Assembly: GCA_029262995.1 (NCBI GenBank)
Contig: JAJCYH010000010.1
Coordinates: 1 to 51,333 of the forward strand
Length of the DNA: 51,333 bases
Direction of reading: 5' to 3'
DNA from: Saprospiraceae bacterium
GTDB taxonomy: Bacteria; Bacteroidota; Bacteroidia; Chitinophagales; Saprospiraceae
Shown here piece by piece: positions 30,615 to 38,968 of the stretch; the first letter of the stretch is position 1, and each line of letters begins with the position of its first letter. The translations under genes and the position numbers were made by a program. The notes beneath the pieces were generated by a model. That model was given only the letters and a program-made list of their open reading frames with translations. It had not been told where the DNA came from and did no database searches.

Positions 30615-31172
30615 CTAGCAATTTTCGGAATCAATAAGAATTGAAAGCGCTTCAACTGCCTGATTATATCGCTCCTCACCCAATTCGTTTACAAGCTTGT
30701 ATTCCCAATTAAGCCCTTGCATCTCCTTGACAAAAAGATCATATAATACATAACGATCATTAGGGTTCTCGCGGTGAGCAGACATTTCCCAAGTCAAATT
30801 AGGTTCTAGTAAAAGCACCAGATCAAATTTTAAATTCTCTAGTTTATCTAAGATCCAGTGATCGACCTTCCCGAATCTATAAAGAGACCAAATTTTAAGA
30901 TTTAACAAAAAACTATCAAGGAAGACAATATTATTATTTTCAATAGCATATAAATATTCATTGTAATGATTTTTGGCTATAGCCAAAATGTCATCATAAT
31001 TGTATTTACGATTTAATTCATTTAAATACGTGACTGCATATTCATTTAGATGGTAAGCATGGTACTTTTCTGACAGAAATGAGCATAAGGCTGTCTTACC
31101 GCTGCATTCTGGTCCAGCAACTAAAATACTTAGACCATGCTTTGTTCTTGTGCTTTTATCTTTTTCTGCCAT
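30615..31172 (-). CDS. NadR-like P-loop kinase (AAA ATPase), possible vitamin kinase
   Basis: The 185 residue product carries a Walker A motif GPECSGKT at residues 20-27 after a hydrophobic strand (LSILVAG). It also has N-E-Y-A near residue 40, a FLDSF strand around residue 84, and a basic segment near the DRY motif. This layout matches the ribosylnicotinamide kinase domain of NadR, which phosphorylates nicotinamide riboside. The N-terminal adenylyltransferase domain of NadR is absent. The gene overlaps the PnuC/PnuT-type permease by 43 bp, so translation is probably coupled. A TPP riboswitch lies directly downstream. The substrate could be thiamine (kinase trapping of the imported vitamin) or nicotinamide riboside; the sequence alone does not decide between them. 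Confidence 0.8.
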   Translation of the reverse strand: MAEKDKSTRTKHGLSILVAGPECSGKTALCSFLSEKYHAYHLNEYAVTYLNELNRKYNYDDILAIAKNHYNEYLYAIENNNIVFLDSFLLNLKIWSLYRFGKVDHWILDKLENLKFDLVLLLEPNLTWEMSAHRENPNDRYVLYDLFVKEMQGLNWEYKLVNELGEERYNQAVEALSILIDSENC

Positions 31173-31699
31173 TGGAGGAAACCAAATATGGACAATAAAA
31201 AATATACAACCATTAAAAAAGAGGAAAGATTCAATGAGCGGTCAAAATACAACCAAATTGAGCAGGCATTGATTACGATCCAATAAATCCAAGCAGACAG
31301 TAATTTATGTGCTTCTAGATAACTAGCCAAAATACTGAAAACAGAGGTACTGGCATCTGCATATGGTCGTTGAGCATCTGAATTATTTTGAAAAAGGTAA
31401 CCGACAACGATACTGAGGATTACGCCTAAAATTGTCATCCCGAATAAATACGACCAAGATTTTCTACCGATGACTAACTTGTCTTCGCCTTGCTTATTCC
31501 ATTGTCGCCAGCCATATAGACCTATAGCAATATAGAAAATATAAAGAATTGACTCGGAATATAACTGCACATTATACATTAAGAAAACAAATGCCGTTGA
31601 AGAGGCTATCCCAAATAGCCAACACCAAATATTTTCATTGATCAGAAGCACAATAAAAAGTATGCCCATTAGGACAGCGAAAATTTCCAGCAGTAACAT
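31130..31699 (-). CDS. pnuT: PnuC/PnuT-family vitamin permease
   Basis: The 189 residue product is an inner-membrane protein with about seven hydrophobic segments. It carries signature sequence of the PnuC family (NIWCWLFGIASSTAF, then YIFYIAIGLYGWRQW). PnuC members carry nicotinamide riboside, and PnuT members carry thiamine by facilitated diffusion, with intracellular phosphorylation trapping the ligand. The overlapping kinase gene and the nearby TPP riboswitch and TonB-dependent receptor favour the thiamine-type member. The symbol is therefore given from context and remains tentative. No riboswitch-like sequence was seen upstream of this gene. It starts a minus-strand group divergent from the era-der cluster. 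Confidence 0.8.
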   Translation of the reverse strand: MLLLEIFAVLMGILFIVLLINENIWCWLFGIASSTAFVFLMYNVQLYSESILYIFYIAIGLYGWRQWNKQGEDKLVIGRKSWSYLFGMTILGVILSIVVGYLFQNNSDAQRPYADASTSVFSILASYLEAHKLLSAWIYWIVINACSIWLYFDRSLNLSSFLMVVYFLLSIFGFLQWQKKIKAQEQSMV

Positions 31700-31877
31700 T
31701 CTAAAAAGTATTCATTTTAAAGATTTTTTAATCAAACCCTCTTCGATTTAGCAATCCTATCGCATTTTGCGCAAAGCAAAATAACAAACTTAATTAATTT
31801 GAATTCTCCTATTCTAAAATCAATAGCATAAGTCCGATCTTTAAGTTTTTAAATTCGCAAAGGCATATATTTGTATC

Positions 31878-32459
31878 ATGCATGATATCGAGCCACATTT
31901 TAACTGGAGAGGCTATTATACAGCTGAATCTGATAAGAAGTCACCCTTCTATGGCAAGGTCTATGATGAATTTAGGTTTTCAAATAAAATCTACAACTAT
32001 TACATACATCCGCAATGGGATTCTTTTGGTTCTCATACGCTTTACGCAAAATTATTATTTACAGAATATGAAGAAGGTTATGCAATAATTGAACTAATTG
32101 GGGAATGGAATGATTGTTTGAATAATGATGTAATGTTCCTTAAAAGGTACTTTGCTGATAAATTGATCCACAACAACATTTCAAAATTCATTATCTTTTG
32201 TGATAATGTGCTTAATTTTCATGGCTCTGACAATTGTTATTATGAAGAATGGTGGGATGACATTAAAGATGAAGATGGGTGGGTATGTCTAATCAATACG
32301 CTTGACCATGTCTTAGACGAAATGGAAGCATCTCAAGTACATCATTATTGTGAATGTGGTGAAGATTATCAAGATATTCATTGGCGCAAGAAAAACCCAA
32401 AGCACAGCTATACAGAAATCAGTCAAATAAGACTTCAGAAAACTAAACAATTACACTAA
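31878..32459 (+). CDS. Conserved protein of unknown function upstream of era
   Basis: The 193 residue product has no signal peptide or membrane segment. It is rich in aromatic and acidic residues (FNWRGYYTAESD, YYIHPQWDSFGSHTLY, NCYYEEWWDDIKDEDGWVC). Near the C-terminus a HHYCECGEDYQDIHW stretch carries two cysteines and several histidines that could bind a metal. I do not recognise a named family. The gene is followed after two bases by era, so it is probably the first gene of a cluster with era and der. The ATG at 31878 is the only reasonable start; the sequence is AT-rich just before it. Confidence 0.8.
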   Translation: MHDIEPHFNWRGYYTAESDKKSPFYGKVYDEFRFSNKIYNYYIHPQWDSFGSHTLYAKLLFTEYEEGYAIIELIGEWNDCLNNDVMFLKRYFADKLIHNNISKFIIFCDNVLNFHGSDNCYYEEWWDDIKDEDGWVCLINTLDHVLDEMEASQVHHYCECGEDYQDIHWRKKNPKHSYTEISQIRLQKTKQLH

Positions 32460-32461
32460 AA

Positions 32462-33361
32462 TTGGAAAAGCATAAATCAGGATTCGTTAATATTATAGGC
32501 AACCCAAACGTGGGTAAATCTACACTGCTTAATGCATTGGTAGGGGAAAAAATGTCTATTATAACGCACAAACCACAAACGACAAGACACCGAATATTGG
32601 GAATATTAAGTGACGAGAACTTTCAGATCATCTTCTCAGATACTCCAGGAATGATAGATGATCCCGGATATAAAATGCAAAAGGCTATGAATGATGCCGC
32701 TTTTTCCATTTTTGAAGATGCAGATCTTGTGGTCTTTGTAACAGAACCTCAGGATAAGTTTACAGGAGATGAAAAAATATTTGAAAAGCTTAAAAAAGCA
32801 GAAGTTCCTAAAGTTTTAGTGATCAACAAAGTGGATCTTAGTGATCAGGAAACCCTAAAAAAATTGTCAATCTGGTGGAATGAAAAAATAACATTTGATG
32901 AAACAGTATTGATTTCTGCTCTTAATAAAATGGGTACAGATCATCTACTGGAGCTTTTGCTAGGAAGGCTACCTGAAGGTCCCGTCTATTACCCTAAAGA
33001 CCAGATTTCAGATAAATCGGTAAGGTTTTTTCTCAGTGAGATAATCAGAGAAAAGATTCTGCTCTTTTATCAACAGGAAATCCCTTATTCGACAGAAGTT
33101 GTAATAACTGAATTTAAGGAATCGGTCAAAAAAGATAAACCCTTTGTTCATGTAAGGGCCGAGATCTATGTCATGCGGCAAAGTCAAAAAAATATTATCA
33201 TCGGAAAAGGAGGATCTTCAATTAAAAAGCTTGGCATTGCCGCCCGAAAGGACATCGAAAGCTTTCTAGAAAAACGCATTCATCTTGAAATGTTCGTTAA
33301 AGTAAAAGAAAAATGGAGAGATGATGATCGTTTGCTTAAGAGTTTCGGATATTTGCAGTAG
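32462..33361 (+). CDS. era: GTPase Era, ribosome assembly
   Basis: The 299 residue product is a standard-length Era. It binds 16S rRNA near its 3' end and helps 30S subunit maturation. The GTPase domain shows G1 GNPNVGKST, G3 DTPG and G4 NKVD. The C-terminal KH domain shows IIIGKGGSSIKKLG, with the typical R-x-D-I-E following. The start is decided by the sequence: no ATG or GTG lies in frame between the stop of the preceding gene and the G1 motif, so the TTG at 32462 must be used (or an even rarer codon). It sits two bases after the previous stop, which suggests translational coupling. der follows after 15 bp. Confidence 0.97.
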   Translation: MEKHKSGFVNIIGNPNVGKSTLLNALVGEKMSIITHKPQTTRHRILGILSDENFQIIFSDTPGMIDDPGYKMQKAMNDAAFSIFEDADLVVFVTEPQDKFTGDEKIFEKLKKAEVPKVLVINKVDLSDQETLKKLSIWWNEKITFDETVLISALNKMGTDHLLELLLGRLPEGPVYYPKDQISDKSVRFFLSEIIREKILLFYQQEIPYSTEVVITEFKESVKKDKPFVHVRAEIYVMRQSQKNIIIGKGGSSIKKLGIAARKDIESFLEKRIHLEMFVKVKEKWRDDDRLLKSFGYLQ

Positions 33362-33376
33362 CGTAAAGCAAAAATA

Positions 33377-34687
33377 ATGTCACAAGTAATTGCAATTGTA
33401 GGGAGACCTAATGTGGGTAAATCCACTCTTTTTAATAGATTAATAGGCGAAAAAAAAGCCATTATAGATAACATATCCGGAGTTACTCGGGATAGAATAT
33501 ATGGTAGCTCAGATTGGAACGGCAAGCAATTCTCTGTTATTGATACCGGAGGGTTTGTTAAGCATAGCGATGATATTTTTGAAAAAGCAATCAGAGATCA
33601 AGTTCATATTGCAATAGAAGAAGCAGATATTATAATATTCATGGTAGATGTTACCACTGGTATTACAGACCTAGATGAACAGATGGCCGATATTTTAAGA
33701 AAATCTTCCAAAGCTGTTTTTGTCGTCGTAAACAAAGTAGATAACAGCTCCCGTCTATTGATGGCCAATGAATTCTGGAGTCTTGGATTTGAAAACACTT
33801 ATTTCCTGTCCTCAATAAGTGGATCTGGCACTGGAGAGGTTTTGGATTCCATTGCTGAAATTCTACCAGAAGAAGAAGATAAAGATTTGGATGCAGCTAT
33901 TCCTAAATTTGCTATTGTAGGTCAACCAAATGTGGGTAAATCCTCATTTACCAATGCTCTTTTAGATGAAGATAGAAACATAGTAACTGAAATTGCAGGC
34001 ACAACAAGAGATAGTCTACACAGTTACTACAATAAATTTGATAAGGAATTCTACCTGATCGATACGGCTGGGATACGTAAAAAAGCTAGAGTTCATGAAA
34101 ACTTGGAGTTTTATTCTGTATTAAGAGCTATAAGGTCTTTGGAAGAAGCTGATGTGGTTATTTTGATGATTGACGCACAAACAGGTATTGAATCTCAGGA
34201 TTTAAGCATTTTTTCCTTGGCTGTTAAGAGAAATAAAGGTATTGTCATTCTTGTCAACAAGTGGGATCTTGTCCAGAATAAAGAAACGAATACACCGAAA
34301 GAGATTGAAGAGAAAATAAAAGAGAAATTAGCTCCTTTCAACGATGTGCCAATACTATTTATCAGTGTTTTGGAAAAGCAAAGAATTTTCAAAGCCATTG
34401 ACATCGGGCTGGAAGTTTTTGAAAATAGGAACAGAAAAATAAAAACTTCTGAACTGAACGAAATAATGTTGGATGAAATATCGAAAATCCCTCCTCCAGC
34501 ACACCGAGGCAAATATATAAAGATTAAATATATCACTCAATTGCCTCTAGCCTATCCTGCCTTTGCATTTTTCTGTAACCACCCAGATCACGTTAAAATG
34601 AATTATAGAAATTATTTAAATAACAAATTGAGAGAACACTTTAATTTCAAAGGCGTTCCAATAAGCATATTCTTCAGGCAGAAATAA
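33377..34687 (+). CDS. der: GTPase Der (EngA), 50S ribosome assembly
   Basis: The 436 residue product has the tandem GTPase architecture unique to Der/EngA: GRPNVGKST near residue 8 and GQPNVGKSS near residue 181. Each is followed by its own switch and G4 motif (DTGG and NKVD; DTAG and NKWD). A C-terminal KH-like domain ends in the basic GVPISIFFRQK typical of the family. Der is needed for late steps of 50S subunit assembly. The length is normal. It lies between era and a NeuA-like gene that starts only three bases after its stop codon, so all are probably on one transcript. Confidence 0.97.
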   Translation: MSQVIAIVGRPNVGKSTLFNRLIGEKKAIIDNISGVTRDRIYGSSDWNGKQFSVIDTGGFVKHSDDIFEKAIRDQVHIAIEEADIIIFMVDVTTGITDLDEQMADILRKSSKAVFVVVNKVDNSSRLLMANEFWSLGFENTYFLSSISGSGTGEVLDSIAEILPEEEDKDLDAAIPKFAIVGQPNVGKSSFTNALLDEDRNIVTEIAGTTRDSLHSYYNKFDKEFYLIDTAGIRKKARVHENLEFYSVLRAIRSLEEADVVILMIDAQTGIESQDLSIFSLAVKRNKGIVILVNKWDLVQNKETNTPKEIEEKIKEKLAPFNDVPILFISVLEKQRIFKAIDIGLEVFENRNRKIKTSELNEIMLDEISKIPPPAHRGKYIKIKYITQLPLAYPAFAFFCNHPDHVKMNYRNYLNNKLREHFNFKGVPISIFFRQK

Positions 34688-34690
34688 AAA

Positions 34691-35395
34691 ATGAACTCTA
34701 GCAGCAAATCAAAAGTAATTGCATTTGTACCTGCAAGGTGTGGCTCAAAATCCATTCCGTTAAAAAACATAAAATTATTCAATGGCAAACCATTAATTTC
34801 ATGGGTATTGCATGCTCTCAATGGGTGCAATATGATTGACGAGATAATAGTCTCTACGGATTGCCAAGAAATTGAGACTTGTGTAAAGAAATTGAATTAT
34901 AACAAAGTACAAATTTATCATCGCTCCGCATCCAGCGCAACAGATACAGCAAGCACAGAATCAGCGATGATAGATTACCTAAGCAAAGCTGATCTCTATG
35001 ATAAAGATATCTTCATTCTTGTGCAAGCAACTTCACCATGGACCCAGACGGAAGATTTCAATAAAGCCTTAAAGCAATATAAACATTCGGCTGTAGACAG
35101 CCTTTTAAGTGTAGTAAAAAACCACTCGTTCTACTGGAACAAAGAGGGCAAAAGCATTAATTACGATTTCTCCAAAAGACCCAGAAGGCAAGAATTTGAT
35201 TTTCAATATCAAGAAAATGGAGCTTTTTACATCAACAATGTAGGCAATATCCTAAAGCATAATAATCGCCTTTCAGGAAAGATTGCATTGTACGAGATGA
35301 GTAAATACAGTTCCATTGAACTAGATGATATGGAAGATTGGACCATAGCAGAAACTCTGATGCCGATATTCCTGAAGCAGAATAATACCAAATAG
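34691..35395 (+). CDS. NeuA-like cytidylyltransferase (CMP-nonulosonate synthetase)
   Basis: The 234 residue product matches the acylneuraminate cytidylyltransferase family. It opens with FVPARCGSKSIPLKNIKLFN (nucleotide-binding loop), then has DEIIVSTDCQEI, ILVQATSPWTQ and ENGAFYI, and ends with SIELDDMEDWTIAE. These enzymes activate sialic or related nine-carbon acids with CTP before transfer into surface glycans. The gene follows der after three bases on the plus strand. It converges on a NeuB-like synthase gene with six bases between the stop codons. The pair therefore make consecutive steps of one pathway from opposite strands. The exact sugar (Neu5Ac, legionaminate, pseudaminate or other) cannot be told from the sequence. 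Confidence 0.88.
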   Translation: MNSSSKSKVIAFVPARCGSKSIPLKNIKLFNGKPLISWVLHALNGCNMIDEIIVSTDCQEIETCVKKLNYNKVQIYHRSASSATDTASTESAMIDYLSKADLYDKDIFILVQATSPWTQTEDFNKALKQYKHSAVDSLLSVVKNHSFYWNKEGKSINYDFSKRPRRQEFDFQYQENGAFYINNVGNILKHNNRLSGKIALYEMSKYSSIELDDMEDWTIAETLMPIFLKQNNTK

Positions 35396-35401
35396 AAAAA
35401 T

Positions 35402-36310
35402 CTAAGATTTTCTGTATTTCAGTTTGTTTCTCTGCTCCTGCTCTACTTCCAATATTTCATTAGACTTATACTGCAAACTTGAATGAGTGGCTTGCAAATC
35501 TCTGACTAATTTACCAAGCCCAGAAGCCTCCAAGGAAGCTGCATGATCCGTTCCTTTCCACGTACGGTCTCCTGTAAAATGTCTCTCTATCCACTGAGCA
35601 CCGAGGACATAGGCAGCTATATCAATAGCAATTCCAAGATGGTGCCCAGAAAAAGCTACACTTTCAACAGAATCTCCGTAAGCATCTACTAATCTTCGAA
35701 TTTCCATTAGACATACATCATCAAAGCGAACAGGGTAACCAGAAGTACAGGCATATAGCACCAACCTTTCCTCATGACCAGAAAACAAACTCATTATTTC
35801 TTTTTCCTCCTCTAAGCTGGTCATCCCCAATGAAATATGAACGGACCCCTTATAGTTATCACGAAGCTCGTAAAGCAGTACGTGATTATTATTACAAGCA
35901 GATGGTACTTTGATATAATCAGGATTAAGATCAATAATATCTTTAGCAGAAATAAGATCCCAAACAGAACAGGCATACCCTATTCCTAATTCCTCACAAT
36001 AAGATTTCAATTCTCGATGCTGATCAGAACTAAATTCAAGAAATTCTCTGTGTGCGCCATAGGTGTTTCCATAAGCATGATAGGGCACATTGTGAGGTGC
36101 ATCGTATTGTGCTTGCGTCAGTAACGCTTTGGCATTTCGCTTTTGAAATTTAGCGTAATCAACTCCGCATTGCTTGGCTGAAAGTATTAATGATTTTGCC
36201 AGAGCTAAATCACCTTTATGATTGCATCCGATTTCAGCAACTACTTTTGCATTATTATATTTAGATTGTAAATTCTTCTGCATCAGATTCGATTTAATCT
36301 CGAGTTGCAA
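35402..36310 (-). CDS. NeuB-like nonulosonic acid synthase, lacks C-terminal SAF domain
   Basis: The 302 residue product belongs to the N-acetylneuraminate synthase family, which condenses phosphoenolpyruvate with a six-carbon amino sugar. Key motifs are AEIGCNHKGD, YAKFQKRN, YIKVPSACNNN, HISLGMT, FSGHHLG and ERHFTGDRTWKGTDHAASL, all placed as in the TIM-barrel domain. Usual NeuB proteins are about 340-350 residues with a C-terminal antifreeze-like SAF domain. Here the protein ends soon after the barrel with a charged tail (EVEQEQRNKLKYRKS), so the SAF domain seems absent. The start may be the ATG at 36310 or 36283. The gene overlaps the methyltransferase gene by 17 bp and is last in the glycan operon. 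Confidence 0.88.
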   Translation of the reverse strand: MQLEIKSNLMQKNLQSKYNNAKVVAEIGCNHKGDLALAKSLILSAKQCGVDYAKFQKRNAKALLTQAQYDAPHNVPYHAYGNTYGAHREFLEFSSDQHRELKSYCEELGIGYACSVWDLISAKDIIDLNPDYIKVPSACNNNHVLLYELRDNYKGSVHISLGMTSLEEEKEIMSLFSGHEERLVLYACTSGYPVRFDDVCLMEIRRLVDAYGDSVESVAFSGHHLGIAIDIAAYVLGAQWIERHFTGDRTWKGTDHAASLEASGLGKLVRDLQATHSSLQYKSNEILEVEQEQRNKLKYRKS

Positions 36311-36815
36311 AAATACCGTAATACCGAGGATAAAACATTCTCAGCAAAGGCCTGATTCCAATACTCCTTCCCTCGTTTTTCCATTTCACTCTGTCTTGGA
36401 TTTTCCATCCTGCTTTTTCAATTAACCAATCAAACTGCCAGTCTTCAAATTCATGGTAATGTCTATCCCAGGGATCTTGGGGGTTTTGATATGCTGGAGC
36501 AAACCAATACTTCAATGGCACAGTAACCATTAACTTATTGCACTTGGCATTTATTAATACATTTAATGGAGAGACAAGATGCTCGATAATTTCGAAGCCC
36601 GTTAATACATCGTAAGGACCATATTGGGAGAGATCATAATTTAAATCCAAGTCTTCACCCTTGGTGTTTTTGCAATAATAACCATTATCCTTCAATAGTT
36701 GACTTAAAGGATTTGATACACCAAGATCAAGTATTTGCTCATTCTTACCAATATGTTTTTCCACGAACTTCATGGTCTTTTCATATCTTTTATGTGGAAA
36801 ATATTTGGTGTACAT
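36294..36815 (-). CDS. Class I SAM-dependent methyltransferase of the glycan operon
   Basis: The 173 residue product has a Rossmann-type SAM-binding start (NEQILDLGVSNPLSQLL), then D-L-N-Y-D-L and a DVLTGFEIIEHL motif, typical of small class I methyltransferases. The glycine-rich loop (DLGVSNPLS) is poorer in glycine than the usual D-x-G-x-G-x-G, so activity is less certain. It lies between a GT2 glycosyltransferase and the NeuB-like gene with short spacing or overlap. That suggests methylation of a sugar or lipid-linked glycan, though this is inferred from context only. Confidence 0.75.
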   Translation of the reverse strand: MYTKYFPHKRYEKTMKFVEKHIGKNEQILDLGVSNPLSQLLKDNGYYCKNTKGEDLDLNYDLSQYGPYDVLTGFEIIEHLVSPLNVLINAKCNKLMVTVPLKYWFAPAYQNPQDPWDRHYHEFEDWQFDWLIEKAGWKIQDRVKWKNEGRSIGIRPLLRMFYPRYYGIFATRD

Positions 36816-36820
36816 AAAGT

Positions 36821-37678
36821 CTATTTTAATCTTGAAAAAATGCTTTTAAGTCTGTATTTGTTGATGAATTTCTTTTGCTCATTATCGAGTTCCATAAGCG
36901 GTTTTTTCATTCTGTTTTTCAAATAACTGCAAAAAGAAATCATCCCTGTAATAATATAGGGAGATTTTTTAATCCCTCTCTTTGCCGAAGATATAAAAGC
37001 CACTAATATATTATAACCAAGATTATTAAATACTTCCCCGTTTAAAGTTGCTTCTTTATACCATCCATTTATAGAGTGTGTCACCCTATAATGCTTAACT
37101 TTTAGATCAGAAAGACATCGAACTTTCCATCCATTGTATCTCAATAAAAATTCATCAATGGAATCCCATCCCATTATGGTTCGAAGTCCTTGCATTTGTT
37201 TGAATGCTTCTGTACGGTATGTCTTTAACGCTCCTCTTACATGATCTAGATTAGAAACGATTTCCTCTACCCACACCCCATTTTGTTCAATGGTACAAAT
37301 GCCTCCATAAAGGCCAAGTTTGGCATCTTCTTTAAAAGCATTGACTATGGTTTCAAAATAGTTTTCAGGGAAGCCAATATCTGAATCAATTTTGGCAATC
37401 AAATCGTAATTGTCAAGGTTTACCTGTTTTAATCCCAAGTTAAAGGCGCGCACGACTTTAGAGCCTGAAGCCCTTTTTTCTTTTTTTATATTGCTGATAT
37501 ATGAAATCGAAGGATAACTCTGCGCAAACGACTTACATACCCATTCCGTTCCATCAGATGAACCATCATCAACAATTATTATATTATCAATCGGATAGCT
37601 CTGGTTCAGAAGGGAATTCAAAGTCACTGGAAGAAATTCTTCTTCATTATAAGCTGGTATGACTATAACTATTTTCAT
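36821..37678 (-). CDS. Family 2 glycosyltransferase
   Basis: I take the ATG at 37678 as start (MKIVIVIPAYNEEEFLPVTL); an ATG three codons earlier is also in frame. The product is about 285 residues. The GT-A fold shows the nucleotide-sugar motif IIIVDDGSSDGTEW, the D-x-D-like AKIDSDIGFPENYF and an R-x-x-x-R/W region with LRTIMGWDSIDEFLLRYNGW. There is no long membrane segment, so it is probably cytoplasmic or membrane-associated. It would transfer a sugar from an activated donor in polysaccharide assembly. Donor and acceptor cannot be told. It sits next to the UDP-sugar dehydrogenase within the operon. Confidence 0.88.
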   Translation of the reverse strand: MKIVIVIPAYNEEEFLPVTLNSLLNQSYPIDNIIIVDDGSSDGTEWVCKSFAQSYPSISYISNIKKEKRASGSKVVRAFNLGLKQVNLDNYDLIAKIDSDIGFPENYFETIVNAFKEDAKLGLYGGICTIEQNGVWVEEIVSNLDHVRGALKTYRTEAFKQMQGLRTIMGWDSIDEFLLRYNGWKVRCLSDLKVKHYRVTHSINGWYKEATLNGEVFNNLGYNILVAFISSAKRGIKKSPYIITGMISFCSYLKNRMKKPLMELDNEQKKFINKYRLKSIFSRLK

Positions 37679-37687
37679 AGCAATCAA

Positions 37688-38968
37688 TTACAAGGACCAA
37701 TATCGCATCGCATGAATCTGATCTTTGTAAGTACTTTTAATGTCTATAAGAACAGGGTTACTGTTAGATATTTTCAAAAAGTAATCTTCATCAAAGGATT
37801 CAAAAGACCTATGTTTAACCGCCACCATAATACAATCATAGTTCTCTCCAATGTTTTCTATCAGTTCTAGATTATACTCTGACAGTAATTCTTCAGCATT
37901 AGCATAAGGATCATAGATTTCAACATCTATATTTTGCTCCATTAATTCCCGTGCAACTTCAATGGTTTTTGAATTTCTTATATCAGAAACATTTTCCTTG
38001 AAAGTAATTCCTAGAATCAAAACTCTAGGCTTGGTATCCGGTGCCATTCGATGATTCAAGAAACTTAAAGTCCGCTTAACGATATGCTTGCTCAAGTTAT
38101 CATTCACCTTACGTCCACTAAGTATTATTTCTGGGTTATAGCCTAATTCAAGAGACTTATAAGTCAAATAGTATGGATCGACACTTATACAGTGACCTCC
38201 GACTAAGCCTGGTGTAAATTTCAGGAAATTCCATTTCGTAGCAGCGGCGTCTATAACATCTAATGTATTTATTCCCATCAAATCAAAGATGATTGACAAC
38301 TCATTCATCAATGCGATATTTAGGTCACGTTGGGTATTTTCTATAATCTTAGCTGCTTCGGCAACTTTTATACTGGAGGCAGGATAAACGCCAACTTCGA
38401 CTACCCTATTGTAGAGTTTTGAAACAAATTCAAGTGATTCTGTATCACAAGCACTGACCAGTTTGGTCGTGTTTCTTAAAGTATGCTTTTTATCTCCTGG
38501 ATTAATCCTCTCAGGAGAATAGGCTACTTTGAAATCTTCGCCAAACTTAAGCCCAGAAAACTTTTCAAGTATAGGTACACAGTCCTCCTCGGTACATCCT
38601 GGATAAACCGTAGATTCATATATTACGATGTCTCTCTGTTTAAGTACTGAACCAACAGATTTAGAGGCTGATTTCAAAGGTCTTAAATCCGGAGATTTAA
38701 GAGAAGTAACAGGTGTAGGTACAGTGACTATGTAGACATTACAATCAGACAATTCCTCTATATTATCATGGAAACTTAAATTCATCTGATTTAAGTCAAA
38801 ATTATCCAATTCGCTATTGGGGTCTATGCCTTTTCGCAAAGTCTTTATCAAGGGCGCATTGATATCGTATCCCTTTACCTCTATGGACTCTGCAAATGCC
38901 AAAGCCAGTGGTAATCCAACATATCCCAATCCAATTACGCCAATCTTTATATTCTCCACCACGGTCAA
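37688..38968 (-). CDS. UDP-sugar 6-dehydrogenase (TviB/WbpA/WbpO type)
   Basis: The 426 residue product is a full-length UDP-glucose/GDP-mannose dehydrogenase family enzyme. The N-terminal NAD-binding motif is IGVIGLGYVGLPLALAF. The motifs VYIVTVPTPV, VIYESTVYPGCTEE and AYSPERINPGD follow. The catalytic cysteine is in GGHCISVDPYYL, about two thirds of the way along. The form of these motifs, especially S-T-V-Y-P-G and G-G-H-C-I-x-V-D-P-Y-Y-L, is that of the N-acetylated subgroup. That subgroup makes UDP-N-acetyl-mannosaminuronic or galactosaminuronic acid. Its product would supply an acidic sugar for the surface glycan built by neighbouring genes. The exact substrate is not certain. Confidence 0.92.
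   Translation of the reverse strand: MTVVENIKIGVIGLGYVGLPLALAFAESIEVKGYDINAPLIKTLRKGIDPNSELDNFDLNQMNLSFHDNIEELSDCNVYIVTVPTPVTSLKSPDLRPLKSASKSVGSVLKQRDIVIYESTVYPGCTEEDCVPILEKFSGLKFGEDFKVAYSPERINPGDKKHTLRNTTKLVSACDTESLEFVSKLYNRVVEVGVYPASSIKVAEAAKIIENTQRDLNIALMNELSIIFDLMGINTLDVIDAAATKWNFLKFTPGLVGGHCISVDPYYLTYKSLELGYNPEIILSGRKVNDNLSKHIVKRTLSFLNHRMAPDTKPRVLILGITFKENVSDIRNSKTIEVARELMEQNIDVEIYDPYANAEELLSEYNLELIENIGENYDCIMVAVKHRSFESFDEDYFLKISNSNPVLIDIKSTYKDQIHAMRYWSL

Noticed and set aside
31861-31880. Promoter TATATTTG just before the unknown gene ahead of era
   Set aside because: It sits four bases before the start codon, so transcription from it would begin inside the gene; a chance match in AT-rich DNA is more likely.
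33280-34536. Minus-strand frames opposite era and der
   Set aside because: Antisense shadows of two highly conserved GTPase genes.
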